Below, one piece after another: positions 9,638-18,499 of a stretch of DNA of 64,000 nucleotides (its first letter is position 1; each line of letters opens with the position of its first letter). A program made the position numbers and the translations under genes. The stretch is from Pseudomonas lactucae (GTDB lineage: Bacteria > Pseudomonadota > Gammaproteobacteria > Pseudomonadales > Pseudomonadaceae): NCBI RefSeq assembly GCF_016937615.1, contig NZ_JAFHKI010000024.1, positions 33,281 to 97,280 of the forward strand, given 5' to 3'. The notes beneath the pieces were generated by a model. It was not told the origin of the DNA, did not search any database, and saw only the letters and a list, made by a program, of their open reading frames with translations.

Positions 9638-10459
9638 TTACTTGGTCTCGTGCGCGATAGCTTTTTTGATCAGCTCATCCATGTGACCTGATGTAACGGC
9701 TTCATTGATATAAAGGTCTAATACTTGAAGGTCAGCATATGAGGTATCACGTCGCAGGCCGAACGAAACACCTTTTTTGTCGATTGCCGGCACCGGCTTA
9801 AGGACGACAGCCCAGTCGGTATGTGAAGCAGCAAATAAGTCATTGGCTGCTGCCGTATCGAAAATCACATCAGCGCGTTTAGACATTACAGCCAAACGGA
9901 TTTCGTCCGGACCAGGCAACCGCATAATCGATGCGTTTTTGATAATGGCCGTCAGTGACTTATCTTGAGCAGTACCCGACGAGACAGCGATGGTCACGCC
10001 TGGCTGGTCAATATCCGCAAGGCTTTTCGGCTGGTTTGTCTTGGGGTTTTTTTGGTTGTAGATAAAGGTCGATTCGGTAGCTGATAAGTTTTTTGAGAAG
10101 ACGATAGACAGAGCACGTTGCGGGGTAGCAGTCAGTGCCGGTGCCAAATCCCATTTTTTGGATTGCAAGCCGGCAATCATGTTGTCCCAACTGGTGTCCA
10201 CAAATACAGGCTTGACCTTGAGGATCTCCGCAAACTCTTTACACGCATCAACGAAGAAACCTGAATACTCGCCGGTGGCCGGGTCTTTCATGATGTATGG
10301 CGGAGCCTCCGCCGTGCCACATCGAATAGCCCCCGATTTCTGGGCAGCAGCCCAAACGCCATCCCCCTCACCCTCGGCGTAGACGCCTGACGATCCGAAA
10401 ACCACTCCTGCCAGAACCAATGCCGGTAACAGACGCACGCCCATACGTTTGAAAATCAT
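9638..10459 (-). CDS. Periplasmic amino-acid-binding protein of the ABC transporter
   Basis: A family 3 solute-binding protein (SBP_bac_3) of 273 residues. A signal peptide is visible (KR near the start, hydrophobic VRLLPALVLAGVVFGSSGVYA). The mature part has the usual opening (IRCGTAEAPPYIMKDPATGEYSGFFVDACKEFA). The open frame begins at 10489, but the ATG at 10459 with GGGAGA upstream and the signal peptide directly after it is the likely start. It is first in the transporter operon and divergent from the Lrp-type regulator. Confidence 0.9.
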   Translation of the reverse strand: MIFKRMGVRLLPALVLAGVVFGSSGVYAEGEGDGVWAAAQKSGAIRCGTAEAPPYIMKDPATGEYSGFFVDACKEFAEILKVKPVFVDTSWDNMIAGLQSKKWDLAPALTATPQRALSIVFSKNLSATESTFIYNQKNPKTNQPKSLADIDQPGVTIAVSSGTAQDKSLTAIIKNASIMRLPGPDEIRLAVMSKRADVIFDTAAANDLFAASHTDWAVVLKPVPAIDKKGVSFGLRRDTSYADLQVLDLYINEAVTSGHMDELIKKAIAHETK

Positions 10460-10734
10460 ATCGGTATCTCCCAGTGATGCGCCGGCCAAGCGCTGATTCG
10501 AGGGGATGGCCCCCTGAGCCTTTTGTTATTTTCAGCGCGCCTGCCCAGGGGCTGGGACGCACCTCTTTTTTTCTTCCTGTTGAAGCACTCTGCTCGATCC
10601 GTTTAGCTGATGAAAAAAGACTACCATTTGACAATAGGTAAACTATTGCAAAATTTCCACACCTCTACCTCTTGACATAGAATCACCTTCCAATGTTTTC
10701 TGTATCTCTGCAATATTTTTCCGAGGCCCTGTAA

Positions 10735-11238
10735 ATGACCAGTTCTTCAAAGCTGACGGATCGCTCCTCCCGCCTAGATCGTATCGATCGTCGAATATTG
10801 GCAGGCCTCCAGCGGGACTCTACTCAGCCCGTGACCGAGCTCGCAGAGCAAGTCGGGCTCTCGATGACGCCATGTTGGCGCAGAATTCAGCGTTTGGAGC
10901 AGCAAGGTTTCATCAAAAAACGGGTCGCCATCCTTGACCGAACGACGCTGAACGCAAAAGTGACAGTGTTCATCATGATCAAGACCAGAGAGCATTCCAT
11001 TGAATGGATAGATCGCTTCTATCAAGCGACGCGCGACATGACAGAAATCGTTGACATCTATCGGATGAGTGGTGAGGTTGATTATTTGATACGCGCTTTT
11101 TTGCCGGATATCCAAGCCTATGATGTGCTTTATAAAAAGATCATTGGTCAATTACCCGTAGCCAACATCACGTCGATGTTTGCAATGGAAGAAATAAAAT
11201 CAACAAGTGAAGTCCCACTTGATTTCATTCCTGACTAA
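10735..11238 (+). CDS. Lrp/AsnC-family transcriptional regulator
   Basis: A 167-residue protein with an N-terminal winged helix-turn-helix (LDRIDRRILAGLQRDSTQPVTELAEQVG...TPCWRRIQRLEQQG) and a C-terminal RAM ligand-binding domain (VDIYRMSGEVDYLIRAFLPD). Lrp-type regulators sense amino acids. It is divergent from the binding-protein gene across about 275 A+T-rich bases containing two TTGACA-like hexamers (10627-10632 and 10672-10677), so local control of the transporter/oxidase operon is likely. GAGG precedes the ATG. Confidence 0.9.
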   Translation: MTSSSKLTDRSSRLDRIDRRILAGLQRDSTQPVTELAEQVGLSMTPCWRRIQRLEQQGFIKKRVAILDRTTLNAKVTVFIMIKTREHSIEWIDRFYQATRDMTEIVDIYRMSGEVDYLIRAFLPDIQAYDVLYKKIIGQLPVANITSMFAMEEIKSTSEVPLDFIPD

Positions 11239-11592
11239 ATCGGCCCGATAGCAGCTCTTCGTATCCAGATGAGTTGCTGGGTCTAAGCGCTTAACTATCA
11301 CGATTGCCGATGGCGGATCTTTGGAAAAAAACCATCCAGAGGGCAATCGAACTATTAATCCAACCTACTGATACCTAAATACTTTCAGATACAATAGCAG
11401 GCTGGAGGTCGCATGCTAGACTCGTCAACTCCCGGCCCCGCCATGCAAAACTACCATTCACTAGGTAGGTCTTCAACACTAAATTTAACACTCCGCTATA
11501 TTAGCTCGTCTGCCAAACGCTCCGCTATGCCCCCCACGTATCGTTCGTGCGCTGTATGACTGCAGACCGAGATGTTTTGACTGTAATGAACG
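11239..11592. other. Intergenic stretch, nothing recognised
   Basis: About 350 bases between the Lrp-type gene and the end of the TetR-type gene. I see no convincing ORF, tRNA or strong hairpin. Confidence 0.5.
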
Positions 11593-12252
11593 CTACCGTA
11601 AGCGCCGCGGATGGCTACGGTTGACGGTGTGCCTGAGATACGGAGCCAGCAGTGCAAACGCTTCTGCCTCAAGATCGCCGGAGCTTAACCATTGAGGGCA
11701 CTCAATCACTGCGCGATGAGTGAGCGCTTCGACAGTCGTTTCGATGATGAAAGCAAGCATCTGAAGTTGGGACGTGGCCAACTGAGGAAAGTGTTTTGCC
11801 AGATGCTCCTGAAGTAAAAACGACAGTTTTTCGCTAAGCTCAATTGCCTGTTCATAAAGCCCAACACGTGGGACCTGCTCTATCAGGACTTTATGCAGCT
11901 CAGGCTGCAGTCGATGTGCGTCCAAGCTTGAACGAATGATTGCAAGCAGAAACACATCGAGTGAGGAGTCGCAATGGGTTTGCAGCGCAGACTCAACGAC
12001 TGCGAGCACTTCACGAAAATGCCCCTCAATGACGCTCGCCACCAACGACTCTTTATTTGGAAAATATTGGTAAAGCGTTCCAATGCTGACGCCTGCGCGT
12101 TCGGCAATGGCCCCCGTCGTTGCGCGCTCATAGCCACACCGGACCAAAACCTGAGAGGCAGCCTGCAGAATGGCCTCAACGGTACGCCTGGAACGTTCCT
12201 GCACGGGCACCTTTCTCGCGGTGGTACAGGCCGCTCTGCTGTTAGTCGCCAT
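11593..12252 (-). CDS. TetR-family transcriptional regulator
   Basis: A 219-residue TetR/AcrR-type repressor. The N-terminal helix-turn-helix is clear (RRTVEAILQAASQVL...TTGAIAERAGVSIGTLYQYFPNKESL). The open frame extends to 12372, overlapping the divergent serine hydrolase gene, but GGAGG sits 6 bases before the ATG at 12252, which fixes the start. Its start is 108 bases from the start of the divergent serine hydrolase gene, so it probably controls that gene and itself. The C-terminal ligand domain gives no clue to the inducer. Confidence 0.9.
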   Translation of the reverse strand: MATNSRAACTTARKVPVQERSRRTVEAILQAASQVLVRCGYERATTGAIAERAGVSIGTLYQYFPNKESLVASVIEGHFREVLAVVESALQTHCDSSLDVFLLAIIRSSLDAHRLQPELHKVLIEQVPRVGLYEQAIELSEKLSFLLQEHLAKHFPQLATSQLQMLAFIIETTVEALTHRAVIECPQWLSSGDLEAEAFALLAPYLRHTVNRSHPRRLR

Positions 12253-12359
12253 GTCGCCTCCAAACGCGAGTTGTGAACCTGAGGGCTCCCTCATATTGTA
12301 AATGAAGCCGGCAATGGCCGCCCTCTTGTCTTTTGATCGCCATAACGTAAGGAGCATTG

Positions 12360-13532
12360 ATGAACATGACATCTACCCTCTCGCCAGGTATCGACGCGAC
12401 CCGGATCGCACGGCTGTCAGCTGCCATTAATGAAGACATTGAGGCCGATAAGTTCGACGGCGCCGTGGTACTCGTCGCCCACCGTGGCACCGTTGTGCTT
12501 CACGAAGCATTCGGATATGCAGACCGGGCCGCTAACAAACCAGCCCGACTCGATTCCGTGTTTATCACCATGTCCATCTTCAAGCAGATGGTAAATGCTG
12601 CTGTGCTCCAGCGGATCGATCGAGGTGAAATTGGTTTCACAACGCAGGTGCGAGAGTTGATTCCCGACTACGCGGCCAATGGAAAAGGCGCCACGACCAT
12701 CGCTGATTTGATGCTGCACAAAGCTGGCCTCCCGTTAGGAGCGCCGGGAATACCGCCCGAGAAAATCGGCGATATCCAAGCGGTGAGCAACGCAGTGAGC
12801 GCCATGGTGCCCCAATCGGTTCCGGGCACGAGCATCAGTTATGCGGCGGTGCTCGGACACGCTGTGCTCGCTGAAATAGTACGTCGACTCGATGGCGGGC
12901 ATCGCTCATTCGGTCAGATTCTCAAAGAAGACCTTATCGAACCTCTAGGAATGACGGACACATCACTGGGCTTCGGACTGCGGGAAGACCAAATCGAACG
13001 TGCGGTTCCGGTGGTGGTAAAAAATCATGCTCCAGCGCTATTGGACCCTGCGATGCTGGAGGGCGCAGGGAAGCATGCGGCGGTGCCCGGGTTTGAGATT
13101 CCCGCAGGTAGCGCCTACACCACCGCTTATGACTGGTTTCGCTTTGCCGAGGCCTGCCGTCGAGGAGGCGAGATCGACGGGGCCCGCATCCTTAGCCCAG
13201 CAATTTTGCGCTTCGCTCGCACGATCGCAACGGCCGATATGACAAACAGCCTTTGGGACTATGCACAGAACATGAGAGGGTGGCCAGCGATCCCGGCAAA
13301 CCTCGGACCCGGCTTTTACGTCAGGGGAACTGGAATCACTTCACATGCTTTCGGCCAGCTCTCCTCCCCTGCAACCTTCGGAGGCATCGGAACCGGCTCT
13401 ACCTGTTTCTGGGTGGATCCCGAGCGAGAGCTCACTTATGTGTTTCTTTCAGCTGGGTTGATGGAGGACTCCTACAGCTGGGAAAGACATCAGCGTTACG
13501 CGGACCTCGTACAGTCTTCGGTAATTGACTGA
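12360..13532 (+). CDS. Beta-lactamase-related serine hydrolase (family VIII esterase / class C-like)
   Basis: About 390 residues of the class C beta-lactamase/transpeptidase fold. The catalytic SxxK is S72-IFK75. The usual second motif YxN appears as Tyr-Ala-Ala (ISYAAVLG), as in many esterase-like members, and a late GGIGTG stands in for the KTG/HxG box. No signal peptide, so probably a cytoplasmic esterase or lactonase-type enzyme rather than a drug-resistance beta-lactamase. AAGGAG precedes the ATG; the TTG three bases earlier is an alternative start. Divergent from the TetR gene. Confidence 0.82.
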   Translation: MNMTSTLSPGIDATRIARLSAAINEDIEADKFDGAVVLVAHRGTVVLHEAFGYADRAANKPARLDSVFITMSIFKQMVNAAVLQRIDRGEIGFTTQVRELIPDYAANGKGATTIADLMLHKAGLPLGAPGIPPEKIGDIQAVSNAVSAMVPQSVPGTSISYAAVLGHAVLAEIVRRLDGGHRSFGQILKEDLIEPLGMTDTSLGFGLREDQIERAVPVVVKNHAPALLDPAMLEGAGKHAAVPGFEIPAGSAYTTAYDWFRFAEACRRGGEIDGARILSPAILRFARTIATADMTNSLWDYAQNMRGWPAIPANLGPGFYVRGTGITSHAFGQLSSPATFGGIGTGSTCFWVDPERELTYVFLSAGLMEDSYSWERHQRYADLVQSSVID

Positions 13533-13699
13533 ACAATCCTCTAACTGGAGCGGATCAATTCGTGCTGAACAATAGGCCCGCCTCGGCGGCCAACAGCACC
13601 GATCCCCGTTCAGAATCCGTGCCTGTCGACACGCGTTTGAATAACTCAAACACCTATCGACGAGCTGATTTTCGGTAACAATCAAAGGGTCAATGAACG

Positions 13700-15004
13700 A
13701 TGCCCAGCTTGAAGAAGTGGTTTTCCCTGCTCATCTGGCTCTTGCTCTCGAAAGAAGCACTGGCGAAACCGGCGCTCGATGAGCAGAGCATTGTCTCGTA
13801 TGTAGACAGTCACCATGCGGCACAGATCGACCTGCTTAAAAAACTCGTCAACATCAACAGCGGAACGGACAACGTCGAGGGTGTGGTCGAGGTTGGCAAT
13901 CTGATCAAGCCAGAGCTTGAAGCGCTTGGCTTCGATACTCGATGGCATGATTTGCCTGCTGAAATGAAGCATGCCGGAAGTCTCGTAGCCGTGCATAACG
14001 GTGCAAAATCTGCCAAGCGACTCTTATTGATAGGCCATTTGGATACTGTTTTTCCCAAAGCCAGTGCGTTCCAGACATTCACGTATGTCAATGACGGAAA
14101 GAGAGCCAAAGGCCCCGGCGTCATCGACGATAAAGGCGGTATCGTCACGCTGCTGTACGCCCTGCAAGCGTTGAAGCAAAACGGATCGCTGGACACTATG
14201 AACATCACTGTGGTCCTTATCGGTGATGAAGAACTCGCGGCAAAGCCGACCAGTGTTTCCAGAGCAGTGCTGATCAGCGAAGCCAAAAAAAGCGACATTG
14301 CGCTGGGGTTTGAATTTGCTTTATCGCCCAATCAGTTGATTACCGAACGCAGGGGATTAAGTGAATGGTTTCTGACCAGCACCGGTGTCGACAAACATTC
14401 GGCAACCCTCTTCGAGCCTGAAACGGGTTTTGGTGCGATCTATGAATCGGCCCGTGTTCTGGATGAGATGCGATCCAAGCTCTCCAATGAGCAAGGACTG
14501 ACCTTGAACCCTGGACTCATCGTGGGCGGCTCCACTGCCGTAGAAGATGTCGCCAGCGGACAAGGTAAAGCCTCAGGCAGAAAAACGACGGTTGCCAGGG
14601 TTGCATCCGTACATGGCGATCTGCGGTTCAGTAATGAAGATCAAAAAAATGCCGCACAAGCGCAATTGCGAGAGATCGCAAGCCGTCCGCTGCCGCAGAC
14701 CAGCAGCACGCTTAACATGAACGACATCATGCCGGTCATGGCTGATCGCGAAAGCAACCGAAAGCTTCTGCAAGCTTATAGTCAAGTCAGCGTTGATTTG
14801 GAGGGCCCTGTGCTAGTTTCGGCATCATCCGCGGAGCGAGGCGGCGCTGATATTTCCTATGTGAACAAGTATGTGACGGCGAGCCTGGACGGCCTCGGTG
14901 CTTGGGGCGAAGCGGCTCATAGTGAAAATGAAAGCATTGATCTGGATTCCTTGCCCGTGGTCACGAAGCGCGCCGCTATTTTCATGAGTCGGTACGGTAA
15001 GTAG
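13700..15004 (+). CDS. Secreted M20-family metallopeptidase (carboxypeptidase G2-like)
   Basis: A 434-residue zinc peptidase with a signal peptide (hydrophobic WFSLLIWLLL, cleavage near ALA at 20-22). M20 metal-site motifs are visible: GHLDTVF, the bridging Asp in GPGVIDDKGG, the general-base Glu in IGDEEL, the Glu in LGFEFAL and the C-terminal His in AAHSENES. This resembles glutamate carboxypeptidases that cut C-terminal glutamate from peptides and folate analogues in the periplasm; the true substrate is unknown. The gap upstream is 167 bases, so its promoter may be its own. Confidence 0.88.
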   Translation: MPSLKKWFSLLIWLLLSKEALAKPALDEQSIVSYVDSHHAAQIDLLKKLVNINSGTDNVEGVVEVGNLIKPELEALGFDTRWHDLPAEMKHAGSLVAVHNGAKSAKRLLLIGHLDTVFPKASAFQTFTYVNDGKRAKGPGVIDDKGGIVTLLYALQALKQNGSLDTMNITVVLIGDEELAAKPTSVSRAVLISEAKKSDIALGFEFALSPNQLITERRGLSEWFLTSTGVDKHSATLFEPETGFGAIYESARVLDEMRSKLSNEQGLTLNPGLIVGGSTAVEDVASGQGKASGRKTTVARVASVHGDLRFSNEDQKNAAQAQLREIASRPLPQTSSTLNMNDIMPVMADRESNRKLLQAYSQVSVDLEGPVLVSASSAERGGADISYVNKYVTASLDGLGAWGEAAHSENESIDLDSLPVVTKRAAIFMSRYGK

Positions 15005-15095
15005 CTGTTTCTTTTCAGGCAAATGGGTTTGCACATTGCCGATTCGCCCTAGAACGCAATGTTGCGTTAAACCAGGCAGTCTAAGTTCTCCGGTT

Positions 15096-15116
15096 TATGG
15101 CCCTTGGCGGGCCATA
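15096..15116 (+). terminator. Hairpin downstream of the M20 peptidase gene
   Basis: TATGGCCC (15096-15103) pairs with GGGCCATA (15109-15116) across a 5-base loop, 92 bases after the peptidase stop. No T-run follows, so this may be a Rho-dependent or processing hairpin. Confidence 0.45.
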
Positions 15117-15253
15117 GACAGCGGCCCAGGCGCTGCTTCAAATCCCCTTCATTAGGCGGATTCTATGGATAATCCATCCAGCCAAACCTCATTTATCCGA
15201 CGCCTACAGACGCCTATGCTTAAACTTCTCATACTCGCACAGGAGAGTTTCCC

Positions 15254-16027
15254 ATGGCAGACCATTCCATCAAAGGCAAGGTAGTACTCATCGCCGGCGG
15301 CGCCAAGAACCTTGGCGGCCTCATCGCTCGCGACCTGGCTGCGCAAGGCGCGAGGGCCATCGCCATTCATTACAACAGCGCGTCCTCCAAGGCCGATGCC
15401 GATGCAACGGTTTCGACCATCCAGGCCAGCGGTACCCAAGCCGTGGCATTACAGGCTGACCTCACCACTGCGGGCGCCGTCGAGAAGCTGTTTGCCGACG
15501 CCATCAGCGCTATAGGCAAGCCGGACATCGCCATAAATACCGTCGGTAAAGTGTTGAAGAAACCCATGGCCGAGATCAGTGAAGCCGAATACGACGAGAT
15601 GACAGCCGTCAACTCCAAGACCGCGTTCTTCTTCATCAAGGAAGCCGGGAAAAATCTGAACGACAACGGCAAAATCTGCACAGTGGTCACTTCGCTGCTG
15701 GGCGCGTTCACGCCGTTCTACGCTGCTTATGCCGGCACCAAGGCACCGGTCGAGCACTACACGCGTGCGGCCTCCAAGGAGTTGGGTGCGCGCGGCATTT
15801 CGGTGACCGCGGTCGGCCCCGGCCCGATGGACACGCCGTTTTTCTACCCGGCCGAAGGTGCAGATGCCGTGGCGTACCACAAGACAGCGGCGGCGCTCTC
15901 GTCGTCCAGCAAAACCGGGCTCACCGATATCGAGGATGTAGTGCCCTTCATTCGCCACTTGGTAAGCGACGGCTGGTGGGTCACCGGGCAGACCATTCTC
16001 ATCAACGGCGGCTATACCACCAAGTAA
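15254..16027 (+). CDS. SDR-family oxidoreductase
   Basis: A 257-residue classical short-chain dehydrogenase. Cofactor motif GGAKNLGGLIARDLA, catalytic Tyr-x-x-x-Lys as YAGTK in AAYAGTKAPVEHYTRA, and a PG motif (VGPGPMDTP) after it. The usual NNAG appears as NTVG. Such enzymes interconvert alcohols and ketones with NAD(P)H; substrate unknown. CAGGAG precedes the ATG. The downstream antiporter gene starts 64 bases later and could be co-transcribed. Confidence 0.88.
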   Translation: MADHSIKGKVVLIAGGAKNLGGLIARDLAAQGARAIAIHYNSASSKADADATVSTIQASGTQAVALQADLTTAGAVEKLFADAISAIGKPDIAINTVGKVLKKPMAEISEAEYDEMTAVNSKTAFFFIKEAGKNLNDNGKICTVVTSLLGAFTPFYAAYAGTKAPVEHYTRAASKELGARGISVTAVGPGPMDTPFFYPAEGADAVAYHKTAAALSSSSKTGLTDIEDVVPFIRHLVSDGWWVTGQTILINGGYTTK

Positions 16028-16091
16028 GCCACTTGACCAAGGCCAAACTCTTGCGGCGTGGCATCGCCGATATCACCTATTGAGGCACGAT

Positions 16092-17843
16092 ATGTCGATC
16101 GAAGGCGGTGCGGGTGATCTGATCAGGATCGTAACCTTGCTGGGTGCGGCAGTGATCGCGGTGCCGTTGTTCAAGCGCCTGGGGCTGGGCTCGGTACTGG
16201 GCTATCTGGCGGCGGGCCTGGGGATTGGTCCGTTCGGGTTGGAGCTTTTCAGCGACCCGCAGACCATCTTGCACACCGCCGAACTTGGGGTGGTGATGTT
16301 CCTTTTCGTCATCGGCCTGGAAATGCGGCCTTCCCATCTGTGGAACATGCGGCGCGATATCTTCGGCCTGGGCAGTTTGCAGATTCTGGTCTGTGGTCTG
16401 TTGCTTAGCGCAGTGGGCCTCGCTTTCGGTTTCTCGCTGGCGGTGTCTTTCGTCAGCGGCATGGGCTTTGTGCTCACCTCCACCGCTATCGTCATGCAAC
16501 TGTTGGGTGAACGCGGCGACATCGCAGCCCCACGCGGTCAAAAGATAGTGGCTATCTTGCTGTTCGAAGACCTGCTGATCGTACCGCTGCTGGCACTAGT
16601 GGCATTCATCGCGCCCATCGACCCATCCGCGCCAGCGGACGGATCTCGCTGGCTCGGCATTGCCGTCGCGGCCGGCGCGCTGGCAGCATTGGTTGCGGCG
16701 GGCATTTGGCTACTCAATCCGTTATTTCGAATCCTGGCCAATGCCAAAGCCCGTGAGGTGATGACCGCTGCAGCCCTGCTCGTGGTGTTGGGCGCGGCAC
16801 TGCTTATGCAACTGGGTGGCCTGTCCATGGCCATGGGTGCCTTTCTGGCTGGCGTTTTGCTTTCCGAGTCGACGTTTCGCCACCAACTGGAGGCCGACAT
16901 CGAACCCTTCCGCGGTTTGTTGTTGGGTCTGTTCTTCCTCGGCGTGGGCATGTCGCTGGACCTGGCGGCGGTAGGTCGTAACTGGCCCATCGTCATCGCC
17001 GGCGTTCTCGCGATGATGGTGAGCAAGGGCGTATGCATCTACGCCGTGGCGCGGCTGGCGAAAAGTTCGCACACTGACGCCCTCGACCGCGCCGTGCTGA
17101 TGGCCCAGGGCGGCGAGTTCGCTTTTGTGCTCTTCGCCGCCGCGCTGGCCAGTCGCGTAATCGATCCGACGGTCAACGCCAACATGACGGCCATTATCGT
17201 GCTCTCCATGGCGCTAACCCCGCTGGTGGTGCTCGCACATCGACGATGGGGGCCGAGGACCGGGGCGTCCATGGAGGGTGCGCAAACCCCGGAATCACTG
17301 GCAGGCAGCGTGCTCATCATCGGTTTCGGTCGCTTCGGCCAGATCGCCAGCCAGCATGTGTTGGCGCTGGGAGCGACTATTTCCATCATCGACCATGACC
17401 CTCAAGTGGCCAGAGACGCCAGTGACTTCGGTTTCAAGGTGTACTACGGCGACGGCACTCGCCTTGATGTGTTGCATACCGCTGGCGCGCACCATGCCCG
17501 CGTCATCCTGGTCTGCGTGGATAACGCACGGGCCGCCACTCAGATCGTCCAACATGCCAAGACGACGTTCCCCCACGCCCGGGTGCTTGCACGCGCTCAT
17601 GACCGCGAACATGCCATCGAACTGATCAAGGCCGACGTGGATTACCAAGTCCGTGTCACCTTCGAATCGGCCATGGCTTTTGGCTACGAAGCCTCGATGG
17701 CGCTCGGAGCAACGCCCGAGGCGTCCGAAATACTCGCCGCGCGGGTACGCCGCACCGACGCTGAACGACTGGCCATCGAAGTATCGGGTGGCATCTATGC
17801 AGGCAAATCCCTGATTCAGGGGAATGCGCAACCGAAGGGCTGA
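16092..17843 (+). CDS. Kef-type CPA2 cation:proton antiporter with TrkA-N domain
   Basis: About 583 residues. The N-terminal 380 or so are the Na+/H+ exchanger membrane domain (roughly 12 helices, with GYLAAGLGIGP and FLFVIGLEM family motifs). The C-terminal part is a TrkA-N/RCK Rossmann domain (LIIGFGRFGQIASQHV...IDHDP). This is the KefB/KefC architecture for K+ efflux in exchange for protons, in KefB/C gated by glutathione adducts. The open frame starts at a TTG at 16080, but the ATG at 16092 with GAGG upstream is the likely start. The DUF924 gene begins 4 bases after its stop. Confidence 0.88.
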   Translation: MSIEGGAGDLIRIVTLLGAAVIAVPLFKRLGLGSVLGYLAAGLGIGPFGLELFSDPQTILHTAELGVVMFLFVIGLEMRPSHLWNMRRDIFGLGSLQILVCGLLLSAVGLAFGFSLAVSFVSGMGFVLTSTAIVMQLLGERGDIAAPRGQKIVAILLFEDLLIVPLLALVAFIAPIDPSAPADGSRWLGIAVAAGALAALVAAGIWLLNPLFRILANAKAREVMTAAALLVVLGAALLMQLGGLSMAMGAFLAGVLLSESTFRHQLEADIEPFRGLLLGLFFLGVGMSLDLAAVGRNWPIVIAGVLAMMVSKGVCIYAVARLAKSSHTDALDRAVLMAQGGEFAFVLFAAALASRVIDPTVNANMTAIIVLSMALTPLVVLAHRRWGPRTGASMEGAQTPESLAGSVLIIGFGRFGQIASQHVLALGATISIIDHDPQVARDASDFGFKVYYGDGTRLDVLHTAGAHHARVILVCVDNARAATQIVQHAKTTFPHARVLARAHDREHAIELIKADVDYQVRVTFESAMAFGYEASMALGATPEASEILAARVRRTDAERLAIEVSGGIYAGKSLIQGNAQPKG

Positions 17844-17847
17844 CACG

Positions 17848-18429
17848 ATGACGAAAACACCCTTCCTCCCCCCCGAAATGCAGCTCGATAGCAGCATACG
17901 CGCGGCCGAAGTGGTCCAATTCTGGCGTGACGTCGGCGCGGCGAGATGGTTCGACAAGGACCCAGCCTTTGATCAGCGCTTTCGCGAACGTTTTCTGACG
18001 CTGCACCTGACGGCGGCCCGACGAGAGATCGACCACTGGGTAGATGAACCGGAAAGTGCGTTGGCGCTGATGATCCTGCTCGATCAATTCCCGCGAAATG
18101 CTTTCCGCGGCACTGCCCACATGTACGCAACCGACCCGCTGGCCCGGCACTTGGCACGCATTGCTCATTCGCAACGACATATGGACGCCGTTGCACCGGA
18201 ACTGCGTTTGTTCTTCTGTCTGCCCTTCGCGCATTCGGAAGACATCGCCGACCAGAACATCTCCGTAGCACTCAATACCCGACTGGGTCCGAACGCCCGC
18301 TCCCACGCCAAGGACCATCGCGAGATCATCCGCCGTTTCGGCCGCTTTCCGCACCGTAATCCATTACTGTTGCGCCAGACCACGACGGCGGAGCAAATCT
18401 TCCTGGATCAGGGAGGGTTCGCGGGGTGA
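17848..18429 (+). CDS. DUF924-family protein
   Basis: A 193-residue protein of the DUF924 family (opening VVQFWRDVGAARWFDKDPAFD, central LMILLDQFPRNAFRG, and FFCLPFAHSED). Members are all-helical, TPR-like, widespread and of unknown biochemical role. The ATG at 17848 lies 4 bases after the antiporter stop and is preceded by GAAGGG, so it is probably translationally linked to the antiporter. The frame extends upstream into the antiporter gene, but that part is not family-like. Confidence 0.82.
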   Translation: MTKTPFLPPEMQLDSSIRAAEVVQFWRDVGAARWFDKDPAFDQRFRERFLTLHLTAARREIDHWVDEPESALALMILLDQFPRNAFRGTAHMYATDPLARHLARIAHSQRHMDAVAPELRLFFCLPFAHSEDIADQNISVALNTRLGPNARSHAKDHREIIRRFGRFPHRNPLLLRQTTTAEQIFLDQGGFAG

Positions 18430-18499
18430 TCATCCGCCCGCCCCACGGATACCAACTTCGCGACCAGGATTGGCAGCGCCCCGAGGATTGAATGCCCCT

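Noticed and set aside
16077..16541. Long minus-strand open frames inside the Kef-type antiporter gene
   Set aside because: Composition (His/Gln-rich, no family motif) and the well-supported plus-strand protein show they are antisense shadows.
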